A stretch of DNA of 64,000 nt from Streptosporangium sp. NBC_01756 (lineage in GTDB: Bacteria; Actinomycetota; Actinomycetes; Streptosporangiales; Streptosporangiaceae), in the NCBI RefSeq assembly GCF_035917975.1, contig NZ_CP109130.1, positions 5,766,001-5,830,000 of the forward strand, read 5' to 3'. Of this stretch, positions 56,957-64,000 are shown piece after piece; position 1 is the stretch's first letter; every line of letters starts with the position of its first letter. A model generated the notes under the pieces. It saw nothing but the letters and a program-made list of their open reading frames with translations. It was not told the DNA's origin and searched no databases. The translations under genes were made by a program, and so were the position numbers.

Positions 56957-59236
56957 TCAGAGCGCCAGTTCGGGGTGGAGCCGCCGCATCGACCAGGTGC
57001 GTCCCCTGTGCACGGCGTAACCGGTCAGGCTCAGGCCCACCGCGACGGTCAGGGCCAGCACTCCGCAGGCCTGCCAGGCCACGGTGAGGTCGCCGCCGCT
57101 GATCAGCCGGCGCAGCGCGCTGACCACCCAGCTCATCGGGAGCCACGGGGAGATGGCCTGGAAGAAGCCGGGCGAGGTCTCGATCGGGTAGGTGCCGGCT
57201 GACGAGGTGAGCTGGAGCATCAGCAGCGCCAGCACCACGACCCGGCCGGGGGGACCCAGCAGGGCGTTGACCGCCTGCACGACCGCCAGGAACGCCGCGG
57301 CGGTCAGCAGCAGGATCCCGGCGACCCCGGCCCAGTGCGCGGCCTCCATGCCGAGCCCGAACCTGATCACCGCCAGCAGTACGCCCACCTGCGCGGCGCC
57401 CAGCACCAGGCCCGGCAGCCATCCCGCCACCGCGATCCGCCAGGCGGCGGCCGTACCGGCCAGGAGCCGGGGGTTGACCGGGCGCAGCACCATGTAGCTC
57501 ACCATCGCGCCGACCCAGAGCGCCAGCGGGACGAAGAACGGCGCGAACCCGGTGCCGTAATTGGGCACCTCGTTGAGGACCTGGCCGGCCAGTTTGACCG
57601 GCTCGCTCATCATGTCGCTGCGGTCCGCCCGCTCGCCCCTGCCGTAGTCCGGGATCTGCCGGGCCCCGTCTCCGAGCTTGTCGCTCAGTTCCGCCGACCC
57701 GTCGGTCAGCCTGCCGATGCCGGTGGTGAGCTCCCCGGCGCCCTCGTGCAGGCGGCCCACCCCGCTGTCCACCCGGGCCGCGCCGTCGCTCAGCTTGACG
57801 AGCCCGCCGCCCAGCCGGGACAGTCCCGAGGTGAGCTGGACGGAACCGTCACCGAGCCGGCCCAGCCCCGAGGTGAGCTTGCCGCCCGCGGCCGCCGCGT
57901 CACCGAGGCCCGCCTCGACCTTCGCCGACCCGTCGGCCAGCTTGCCCAGCCCCTCGTCCAACTCGTTGATCTTGTCCCTGGCCTGGCCGAGCCGCTGACC
58001 CGCGGTCGGCGCGATCTCCGCCGTGCGGCCCGCGATCTCCGCGATCCGCCGGGCGTCCCGCTGGAGCCGGGCCGCCGCGTCGCCACCGCCGCCGGAGGCA
58101 GCTTCCAGCCCGGCCGTCACCCCCTCGGTGGACTGGGCGAGGCGATCGGCGATGGACCGGAGCCGCGGATCCGCGTCCGGGTTGCCGTCCAGCCAGTTCT
58201 GCAACTGCTGCGCCTGCTGCCGGGCCTGGCCCGCGCCCTGGCTGACCCCGCCGGGCAGCGCTCCGGCGCCGTCGGCGACCAGGTCCGCGCCGTGCTCGAC
58301 GGCCTCGGCGAGCGACCGCAGCCGCGTGCCGTTCTCCTCCAGCACCGGGATGACCTGGTCGGCCACCTTGTTGAGTTTCGGCACCTGCGCGTGGACCTGG
58401 TCGTAGGCCTGCGCGTTGCCGTCGGCGACCTGCTTGGCGCCGCTCGTGAGCTTGGCCAGCCCCCGGCCCAGCTCGCGTGATCCGTCCTCCGCCTGGCCCA
58501 GGCCCCGAGTCAGTTCGTCCGCTCCGGCGGCCAGCTTGCCGGTGGCGGTGTCGGCGCTGCCCAGTCCCACGGCGAGCTGGTGGGTGCCGTCCTTGGCCTG
58601 GCCGAGGCCGCTGTTCAGGGTGGACGCGCCCCGGCCGGCCTCCGCCGTGCCGTCGTGGAGCTCGTCCGCGCCGTCCGCGGCCTTGGCGGTGGCGTCGTGC
58701 AACTCTCCGAAGGAGACGAAGACGTTGTCCCAGTAGTCCTTCAGCGCGGTACGGCTCGCCGCGTCCTTGACCTCGGCGAACACCGCGTCGGAGATCGTGC
58801 CCATGATGTAGCTGCGGCCGGTGTCCACCCGTACGCCCAGCTCGGCGGGGGTCGGTGTGCCGTCACCGGAGGGGGAGGCGAGCCGGGCGCTGAAGTCGGC
58901 GGGGATCGTCAGCGACAGGTAGAAGCTGCCGTCGTTCACCCCGTCGGCGGCATGCCGGGCGTCGACGGTGTGCCAGCCGAGGATCTCGCGGTCCCGCAGC
59001 TCCTCGGCCAGCTCGCGGCCCGCGTCGACCGTCTTGCCGTCCACGGTCGCCGGCCGGTCCTCCACGACCAGTGCCACCGGGATGTTCGCCAGGTTGCCCT
59101 GCGGGTCCCAGAACGACCACAGATACAGTCCGGCGTAGAGCAGCGGCAGCATCACCACGCCCGCCAGCGCCGCCCGGGTCAGCCGCGACCGGGTGAACCG
59201 CCGCAGCTCCAGCCTGCCCAGCCGCAACGATCTCAT
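56957..59236 (-). CDS. YhgE/Pip-type ABC-2 membrane protein
   Basis: The 759-residue protein has one N-terminal helix (about 22-44), a long extracytoplasmic part with many heptad-like repeats (GLGQAKDGTHQLAVGLG; repeated LxxGxxxLxxG units) and five to six C-terminal helices. That is the YhgE/Pip architecture. Such proteins move large substrates or lipids, or form surface structures, and serve as phage receptors in some Gram-positives. Its start overlaps the preceding ATPase stop (ATGA), so the two form a transporter. Confidence 0.88.
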   Translation of the reverse strand: MRSLRLGRLELRRFTRSRLTRAALAGVVMLPLLYAGLYLWSFWDPQGNLANIPVALVVEDRPATVDGKTVDAGRELAEELRDREILGWHTVDARHAADGVNDGSFYLSLTIPADFSARLASPSGDGTPTPAELGVRVDTGRSYIMGTISDAVFAEVKDAASRTALKDYWDNVFVSFGELHDATAKAADGADELHDGTAEAGRGASTLNSGLGQAKDGTHQLAVGLGSADTATGKLAAGADELTRGLGQAEDGSRELGRGLAKLTSGAKQVADGNAQAYDQVHAQVPKLNKVADQVIPVLEENGTRLRSLAEAVEHGADLVADGAGALPGGVSQGAGQARQQAQQLQNWLDGNPDADPRLRSIADRLAQSTEGVTAGLEAASGGGGDAAARLQRDARRIAEIAGRTAEIAPTAGQRLGQARDKINELDEGLGKLADGSAKVEAGLGDAAAAGGKLTSGLGRLGDGSVQLTSGLSRLGGGLVKLSDGAARVDSGVGRLHEGAGELTTGIGRLTDGSAELSDKLGDGARQIPDYGRGERADRSDMMSEPVKLAGQVLNEVPNYGTGFAPFFVPLALWVGAMVSYMVLRPVNPRLLAGTAAAWRIAVAGWLPGLVLGAAQVGVLLAVIRFGLGMEAAHWAGVAGILLLTAAAFLAVVQAVNALLGPPGRVVVLALLMLQLTSSAGTYPIETSPGFFQAISPWLPMSWVVSALRRLISGGDLTVAWQACGVLALTVAVGLSLTGYAVHRGRTWSMRRLHPELAL

Positions 59237-59940
59237 CGGTCGCCTTCCTTCTTCGCCGTCTTCGCCTTCTCCGCCGGTACGGCGGCGCCCATGGTGCTCG
59301 GCGTGTCCACGGTGTCCGGGCCGGGTAGGTGGACCGCCGGTGTGAGATCGCTCTCCGTGCAGGAGGCGATGACGGTCAGCCCCAGGTCGCCGAGGGCCCT
59401 CAGCGTCGCCCAGAGCGCCTCCAGTCGGTCCCCGGTCAGGCCGGCCTCGATGTTGTCGAGGACCAGCAGCCCCGGCTCGTCGAGCAGCGCGAGCGCGATC
59501 CCGAGCCGTACCCGCTGCTCCCGGCCCAGGTCGCGGATCAGGGTGCGGTCGTCGGGAGACGGCTCCAGGCCGGCCAGGGCCAGTGCGTGTCCGGCCTGCG
59601 ATCTCTGCCGGCCGCCCCAGCGCAGGCCCGGTGACCGCTCACGCAGGTGCTCACCGACCGACAGCGCCTTCTCCAGGTCGTTCACCCCGTCGAGGAGGCC
59701 GAGCGCGGCGACGCGCCGGATGCCCCGCGGGCTGCCGTACCGCCCGACGGTCAGCGTGCCCCCGGTCGGGTTCATCCGGCCGGCCAGGGTGAGCAGCAGG
59801 CTGGTCCGCCCGCTCCCGGCCTGCCCGGTGACGGCGGTCAGGCTGCCCGGCTCGGCCGCGACGCCGACGTCGCGGTAGACCCACCCGTGCGCACCCCGCA
59901 GGGACAGACCGTCCGCACGCACCGCGACCCCCTGGAACAC
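59233..59940 (-). CDS. Divergent ABC ATPase paired with YhgE
   Basis: The 235-residue ATPase has an unusual P-loop GQAGSGRTS, with Arg where the Walker A Lys is expected. The signature region reads LGREQRVRLG and the Walker B region LLVLDNIEAGL, with Asn in place of the catalytic Glu. ATP hydrolysis may therefore be weak, or the protein may be a binding-only partner. GTG 59940 has GGAGAG upstream. A palindromic operator is 20 bases upstream of the start. Confidence 0.8.
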   Translation of the reverse strand: MFQGVAVRADGLSLRGAHGWVYRDVGVAAEPGSLTAVTGQAGSGRTSLLLTLAGRMNPTGGTLTVGRYGSPRGIRRVAALGLLDGVNDLEKALSVGEHLRERSPGLRWGGRQRSQAGHALALAGLEPSPDDRTLIRDLGREQRVRLGIALALLDEPGLLVLDNIEAGLTGDRLEALWATLRALGDLGLTVIASCTESDLTPAVHLPGPDTVDTPSTMGAAVPAEKAKTAKKEGDR

Positions 59941-59959
59941 CGCACTCTCCGATTCTTAA

Positions 59960-59973
59960 ACTGACCAGTCAGT
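59960..59973. promoter_or_regulatory. TetR operator candidate of the ABC-YhgE-TetR operon
   Basis: ACTGAC-CA-GTCAGT, two perfect six-base arms, lies 20 bases before the GTG of the ATPase gene. The TetR encoded at the end of the same operon is the probable ligand. Confidence 0.65.
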
Positions 59974-60146
59974 ACAAAAACTACCACGTCAGAAACCATC
60001 GGTGCGCGGTACCTCATGCACGGGCGTCCGGGCGGGAAGAACGCCTCATTCGAGAACGCCCGGTGCCGCCGGGCCGCCACCGCATCGATCGGTGGCGGCC
60101 CGGTCCGCTCGCCGGGCCAGGGCGTGTCCGTGCCTCTTGGGGCGCC

Positions 60147-60230
60147 GGGTTCTCCGGAGCACCGGTCCTCTGGGGCGCCGGTTCGCCGGAGCGCCAGGTC
60201 CTCCGGAGCTCCGGGTTCTCCGGAGCGCCG
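60147..60230 (-). repeat. Five imperfect 16-17-bp repeats after the M20 peptidase gene
   Basis: Units of the type GGTTCTCCGGAGCGCC occur five times in tandem with substitutions, immediately after the peptidase stop. The unit contains the palindrome CTCCGGAG, so each can fold. Confidence 0.7.
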
Positions 60231-61577
60231 CTAGAACGCCGCGGAGCCGTACTCCTGCAGGAAGAGCGCCTCCGCCACGGCCGTACGGCGGAGCTCCTCG
60301 ATGTTGACCCGCTCGTTGGGCGCGTGGATCGAGGCGTCGTCGTCCTCGGCGCCGAAGAGCAGGATCGACGCGGCGGGGAACTGCTTGACGAGCGTGGAGA
60401 CCAGCGGGATCGAGCCACCGGCGCCGACGTCACGCGGCGGGCGGCCGAAGGCCCGCTCCATCGCCCGGTTCAGGGCGGCCCGGGCGGCCCCGCCGGAGTC
60501 GGCGAGGTAGCCGGAACCCAGCACGTAGTCGCCGACGTTCACCTCGACACCCCAGGGGGCGACCTGCCTGAGGTAGTCGACGACGGCGTCCACGGTCGTC
60601 TTCGGGTCGCCCGCCGGGGGCACGCGCACGGTCACCCGGGCTCGCGCGAGCGCCTGGACCGCGTTGATGGCACCGGAGACGGTCGGCACGTCCAGGCCGG
60701 TGACCGTGATGGCGTAGGAGGCCCACAGGCGGTCGGCCAGCGTGCCGGAACCGACCAGCGAGACGCCGTCGAGCACGCCCGCGGTCGCCCGGAACTCCTC
60801 CTCCGAGGGACCGGAGCCGAGGAAGGCGCCACGCGGCAGGCCCGGCACCCGGATGTCGCCGTGGTCGTCGTGCAGGGTGGCCAGCATGCGGATCAGCGCC
60901 GCGAGGGCGTCCGGGGCGGCGCCGCCGAACGAACCGCTGTGCAGCGACTCCTTCAGGGCGCGCACCTCGACGGTGAAGGCGCCCATGCCGCGCAGCGAGG
61001 TGGTCACCGCCGGGTCGCCCACTGCGGGGTTGCCGGTGTCGGCGACGACGATCGCGTCGGCGCGGAGCAGTTCGGGGTTCCGCTCGACGAAGGCCTCAAG
61101 GCGCTCCCCGGCGTACTCCTCCTGGCCTTCGACGATCACCTTGACTCCCACCGGGAAGTTTCCCCGGAAGGCGCGGAGTGCGGCGACGTGGGAGATGACA
61201 CCGGACTTGTCGTCGGCGGCGCCACGGCCGTAGATGGCTCCGTCGATCTCCGTCGGCTCGAAGGCCGGGGTGCGCCACAGCGCGGGGTCGCCCGCGGGCT
61301 GGACGTCGTAGTGCGCGTAGAGCAGCACGGTCGGCGCCCCGGGCGGGGCCGGGGCCTCGGCGTAGACGGCGGGGAAGCTCCCCTCCACCGGGATCTGCCG
61401 CACGTGTGGCAACCCGGCGCTCCGCAACAGCTCCTCCGTCGCCGCGGCAGCCGCGTGCACCGGCTCCTCGGGGTGGCCGGGGAAGGCCACGGAGGGGATG
61501 GCGACGAGCCGCTTGAGGTCTTCGACCGCCTGGGGCAGGCCCGCGGTGACGGCACCCTCGATCTCGTCAGGACTCAC
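60231..61577 (-). CDS. M20-family metallodipeptidase
   Basis: The 448-residue enzyme has the di-zinc motifs VLLYAHYDVQP (His and catalytic Asp), IYGRGAADDKSG (bridging Asp), EGQEEYAGERL (catalytic and ligand Glu), VADTGNP and a C-terminal His in DDASIHAPNE. An M20 dimerisation domain sits between (about 200-310). It hydrolyses dipeptides or related amides in the cytoplasm. GTG 61577 has GAGGG seven bases upstream; ATG 61592 has none. It is divergent from the aminotransferase gene. Confidence 0.92.
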   Translation of the reverse strand: MSPDEIEGAVTAGLPQAVEDLKRLVAIPSVAFPGHPEEPVHAAAAATEELLRSAGLPHVRQIPVEGSFPAVYAEAPAPPGAPTVLLYAHYDVQPAGDPALWRTPAFEPTEIDGAIYGRGAADDKSGVISHVAALRAFRGNFPVGVKVIVEGQEEYAGERLEAFVERNPELLRADAIVVADTGNPAVGDPAVTTSLRGMGAFTVEVRALKESLHSGSFGGAAPDALAALIRMLATLHDDHGDIRVPGLPRGAFLGSGPSEEEFRATAGVLDGVSLVGSGTLADRLWASYAITVTGLDVPTVSGAINAVQALARARVTVRVPPAGDPKTTVDAVVDYLRQVAPWGVEVNVGDYVLGSGYLADSGGAARAALNRAMERAFGRPPRDVGAGGSIPLVSTLVKQFPAASILLFGAEDDDASIHAPNERVNIEELRRTAVAEALFLQEYGSAAF

Positions 61578-61779
61578 GGCGTTCCCTCGCATCTCACTAA
61601 CAGGTCGTTCTATCTGATCGCAGCCGCCTGGTGGCGGTGCCGCACCTTGATTGCAGCACATCCCGTTTCCACCAGAGGGGGATGAGATGCGCCCGAAGTC
61701 CGGACACTCCCAGACTGCACAAGCGGATTTCGTTGTTGTTACATGGTGATTTTGCGGATTCCGAAGTTCTTGAACTCTA

Positions 61780-61801
61780 TTGCCACGTTTTCACTTGGCA
61801 A
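61780..61801. promoter_or_regulatory. Inverted repeat upstream of the aminotransferase
   Basis: TTGCCA-N10-TGGCAA is a perfect inverted repeat about 58 bases before the start codon, in the divergent promoter. It could bind a regulator; no neighbour in the window is an obvious candidate. Confidence 0.45.
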
Positions 61802-61858
61802 GTCGTTCTTCTGGCATGCACACTGGGGAGAGCTTCAGACCATCGAGGGAAGATAGCA

Positions 61859-63253
61859 ATGACCCACCCTGAAAACACCGACGTGGCATCGCTCATGCAG
61901 GCCGCCCAGGACAACCTGTGGATGCACTTCAGCCGGCACAGCTCCGAAAAGGGCGCCGAGATCCCGATGATCGTGCGGGGCGAGGGCGCATACGTCTACG
62001 ACGTGCACGGCAAGCGCTACCTGGACGGCCTCGCCGGACTGTTCGTGGTCCAGGCGGGTCACGGCCGTAGCGAGCTGGCCGAGGCCGCCGCCAAGCAGGC
62101 CCAGGAGCTGGCCTTCTTCCCACTCTGGTCCTACGCCCACCCCAAGGCCGTCGAGCTGGCCCAGCGGCTGGCCGCCGAGACCCCCGGCGACCTCAACCGC
62201 GTCTTCTTCACCACCGGCGGCGGCGAAGCCGTCGAGAGCGCGTGGAAGCTCGCCAAGCAGTACTTCAAGATCACCGGCAAGCCGCTCAAGCACAAGGTCA
62301 TCAGCCGCCAGATCGCCTACCACGGCACCCCGCAGGGCGCCCTGTCGATCACCGGCATCCCCGCCTTCAAGCAGATGTTCGAGCCACTGGTCCCGGGCTC
62401 GGTCCGGGTGCCGAACACCAACCACTACCGTGCCGACGAGATCACCGGCGTCCCCGGCATGACCCCGGAGCAGTACGGCTACTGGGCCGCCGAGCGCGTC
62501 GCCCGCGCCATCGAGATGGAGGGCCCGGACACCGTGGCCGCCGTCTTCGTCGAGCCGGTGCAGAACGCCGGCGGCTGCTTCCCGCCGCCCCCCGGATACT
62601 TCCAGCGCCTGCGCGAGATCTGCGACGAGTACGACGTCCTGCTCGTCTCCGACGAGGTCATCTGCGCCTTCGGCCGCCTCGGCACCATGTTCGGCGGGCA
62701 GAAATTCGACTACGTCCCCGACATCATCACCTGCGCCAAGGGCATGACCAGCGGTTACTCGCCGATCGGCGCCATGATCGCCTCGGACCGCCTGTTCGAG
62801 CCGTTCAGCAACGGCACCGAGATGTTCGCCCACGGCTACACCTTCGGCGGCCACCCCGTCTCCGCCGCGGTCGCCCTGGCCAACCTCGACCTGTTCGAGC
62901 GCGAGGACCTGCTCGGCCACGTGACCCGCAACGAGCCGGTCTTCCGCGCCACCCTTGAGGGCCTCCGTGACCTGCCGATCGTCGGCGACGTGCGCGGCTC
63001 CGGTTACTTCTGGGGCATCGAACTCGTCAAGGACAAGCAGACCAAGGAGACCTTCGACGCGGAGGAGTCCGAGCGCCTGCTCCGCGGCTTCCTGTCCAAG
63101 GCCCTCTACGACGCGGGCCTGTACTGCCGCGCCGACGACCGCGGCGACCCCGTGATCCAGCTCGCCCCGCCGCTCATCTGCGGTCCCGAGGAGTTCGACG
63201 AGATCGAGTCGATTCTCCGCTCCGTGCTGACGGAAGCGTGGACCCGGCTGTAG
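61859..63253 (+). CDS. Class III aminotransferase (omega-amino acid:pyruvate type)
   Basis: The 464-residue PLP enzyme has FFTTGGGEAVESAWKLAKQYF, the cofactor-ring motif VSDEVICAFGRLG and the lysine in DIITCAKGMTSGYSPIGAM. It resembles beta-alanine/taurine:pyruvate-type aminotransferases. The start (ATG 61859, GAGGGA upstream) matches the family N-terminus; the frame extends further without support. It is followed by alanine dehydrogenase 114 bases on. If pyruvate is the acceptor, the dehydrogenase would regenerate it from alanine, so the pair would move amino nitrogen to ammonia. The donor is unknown. Confidence 0.9.
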   Translation: MTHPENTDVASLMQAAQDNLWMHFSRHSSEKGAEIPMIVRGEGAYVYDVHGKRYLDGLAGLFVVQAGHGRSELAEAAAKQAQELAFFPLWSYAHPKAVELAQRLAAETPGDLNRVFFTTGGGEAVESAWKLAKQYFKITGKPLKHKVISRQIAYHGTPQGALSITGIPAFKQMFEPLVPGSVRVPNTNHYRADEITGVPGMTPEQYGYWAAERVARAIEMEGPDTVAAVFVEPVQNAGGCFPPPPGYFQRLREICDEYDVLLVSDEVICAFGRLGTMFGGQKFDYVPDIITCAKGMTSGYSPIGAMIASDRLFEPFSNGTEMFAHGYTFGGHPVSAAVALANLDLFEREDLLGHVTRNEPVFRATLEGLRDLPIVGDVRGSGYFWGIELVKDKQTKETFDAEESERLLRGFLSKALYDAGLYCRADDRGDPVIQLAPPLICGPEEFDEIESILRSVLTEAWTRL

Positions 63254-63367
63254 AGCACCACCGTGCACGGCCCGCTCACCCGCGCCCACCGTGTACGGCC
63301 GGCTCAAAGCCCGCCCCCTGCCCGACCCGTGCTGTGACATCCCGTTGAAACTCCGAAAGGAACCCCA

Positions 63368-64000
63368 ATGAAGATCGGCGTGCCTGCCGAGGTCAAGAAC
63401 CACGAATACCGCGTCGCCGCCACCCCGGCGGGCGTGCACGAACTGGTCCGCCACGGCCATGACGTCTACGTCCAGCGCGGCGCGGGCCTCGGCTCACACC
63501 TCCCCGACGAGGACTACCTGTTCGCCGGCGGCAAGATCCTCGACACCGCCGACGAGGTGTGGGGCGAAGCCGAGATGATCCTCAAGGTCAAGGAGCCGAT
63601 CGCCGAGGAGTACCACCGCATGCGTGCCGGGCAGGTGCTCTTCACCTACCTGCACCTCGCGGCCGGCCGCGAGTGCACCGACGCCCTGCTCAGCCGGCAG
63701 GTCACCGGCATCGCCTACGAGACCGTCCAGGTCGGCAACACCCTGCCGCTGCTGGCCCCGATGTCCGAGGTCGCGGGCCGCCTCGCCCCGCAGGTCGGCG
63801 CCTACAATCTGATGCGCTTCAACGGCGGTCGCGGCATCCTGCCCGGCGGCGTGCCCGGCGTGGCCCCCGCCAAGGTCGTCGTCATCGGCGCCGGGGTCTC
63901 CGGCCTCAACGCGGCGCAGATCGCGGTCGGCATGGGCGCGGACGTCACGGTCCTCGACCTCAACATCGACCGCCTGCGGTTCATCGACGCCATCTACCAG
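63368..64000 (+). CDS. ald: Alanine dehydrogenase, cut by right edge
   Basis: The visible 211 residues start [20 protein letters not shown] and include [20 protein letters not shown], a Lys in MILKVKEPI, the catalytic His in [11 protein letters not shown], and the NAD-binding loop [22 protein letters not shown]. This is the L-alanine dehydrogenase pattern (alanine + NAD to pyruvate + ammonia). AAAGGA precedes the ATG. The gene continues beyond base 64000. It follows an aminotransferase that probably produces alanine. Confidence 0.95.
   Translation, partial: MKIGVPAEVKNHEYRVAATPAGVHELVRHGHDVYVQRGAGLGSHLPDEDYLFAGGKILDTADEVWGEAEMILKVKEPIAEEYHRMRAGQVLFTYLHLAAGRECTDALLSRQVTGIAYETVQVGNTLPLLAPMSEVAGRLAPQVGAYNLMRFNGGRGILPGGVPGVAPAKVVVIGAGVSGLNAAQIAVGMGADVTVLDLNIDRLRFIDAIYQ

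Noticed and set aside
60002..60307. Plus-strand Arg/Pro/Gly-rich frame over the 60.1-kb repeats
   Set aside because: It only translates the tandem repeats and enters the peptidase gene in antisense.

Overview
The window is high-GC DNA whose codon use, operon style and gene families (SARP, PspA, WXG proteins, KstR2-type steroid genes) indicate a filamentous actinomycete. The Streptosporangiales (Streptosporangium/Nonomuraea type) are my best guess, inferred without any database search.

Region 1 (1-15.7 kb) is accessory. A minus-strand operon begins with a 41-residue lasso-peptide precursor (9211-9336). It continues with lasso cyclase, RRE protein, B2 protease, a MacB-like ATPase and FtsX-type permease, and an ABC exporter. 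It ends in a class II lanthipeptide synthetase (LanM) that runs off the left edge. Junctions from cyclase to exporter overlap by 1-4 bases and the LanM start follows within 20 bases, so the genes look like one unit. The predicted core contains Thr, Ser and two adjacent Cys, so the operon could make a lasso/lanthionine hybrid. This is the most novel feature of the window. Upstream lie decayed pieces of a peptidase and an AfsR-like regulator, then an intact SARP, then an XRE regulator - ImmA/IrrE protease - membrane protein - P450 cassette, closed by wrecked IS630- and IS701-type transposases.

Region 2 (15.8-30.6 kb): a secreted subtilase and a divergent TrmB/LuxR-type regulator with a palindrome between them; a repeat-rich convergent spacer; then a steroid side-chain catabolic locus (echA19-like, acyl-CoA ligase, DUF35, ltp4-like, ltp3-like, fadD19-like) with a perfect KstR2-type half-palindrome pair in its divergent promoter. 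An intact UDP-sugar dehydrogenase stands back to back with a frameshifted relative.

Region 3 (30.7-39 kb): YbaB-like protein, then an operon encoding a WXG-like protein, a 2,262-residue polymorphic toxin-like protein whose C-terminus resembles the HopA1 effector family and has visibly lower GC, and a coupled 99-residue candidate immunity protein or chaperone.

Region 4 (39-64 kb): an oligopeptide-type ABC operon with murQ (peptidoglycan salvage), an orphan sugar-binding lipoprotein, LysE exporter, small kinase, orphan antitoxin-like protein, LysR/cysteine-dioxygenase pair, a PspA operon with two tandem solute-binding/VWA proteins, an ABC-YhgE-TetR operon with its operator, an M20 peptidase, and a divergent aminotransferase - alanine dehydrogenase pair cut by the right edge. 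No tRNA, rRNA or CRISPR array was seen.
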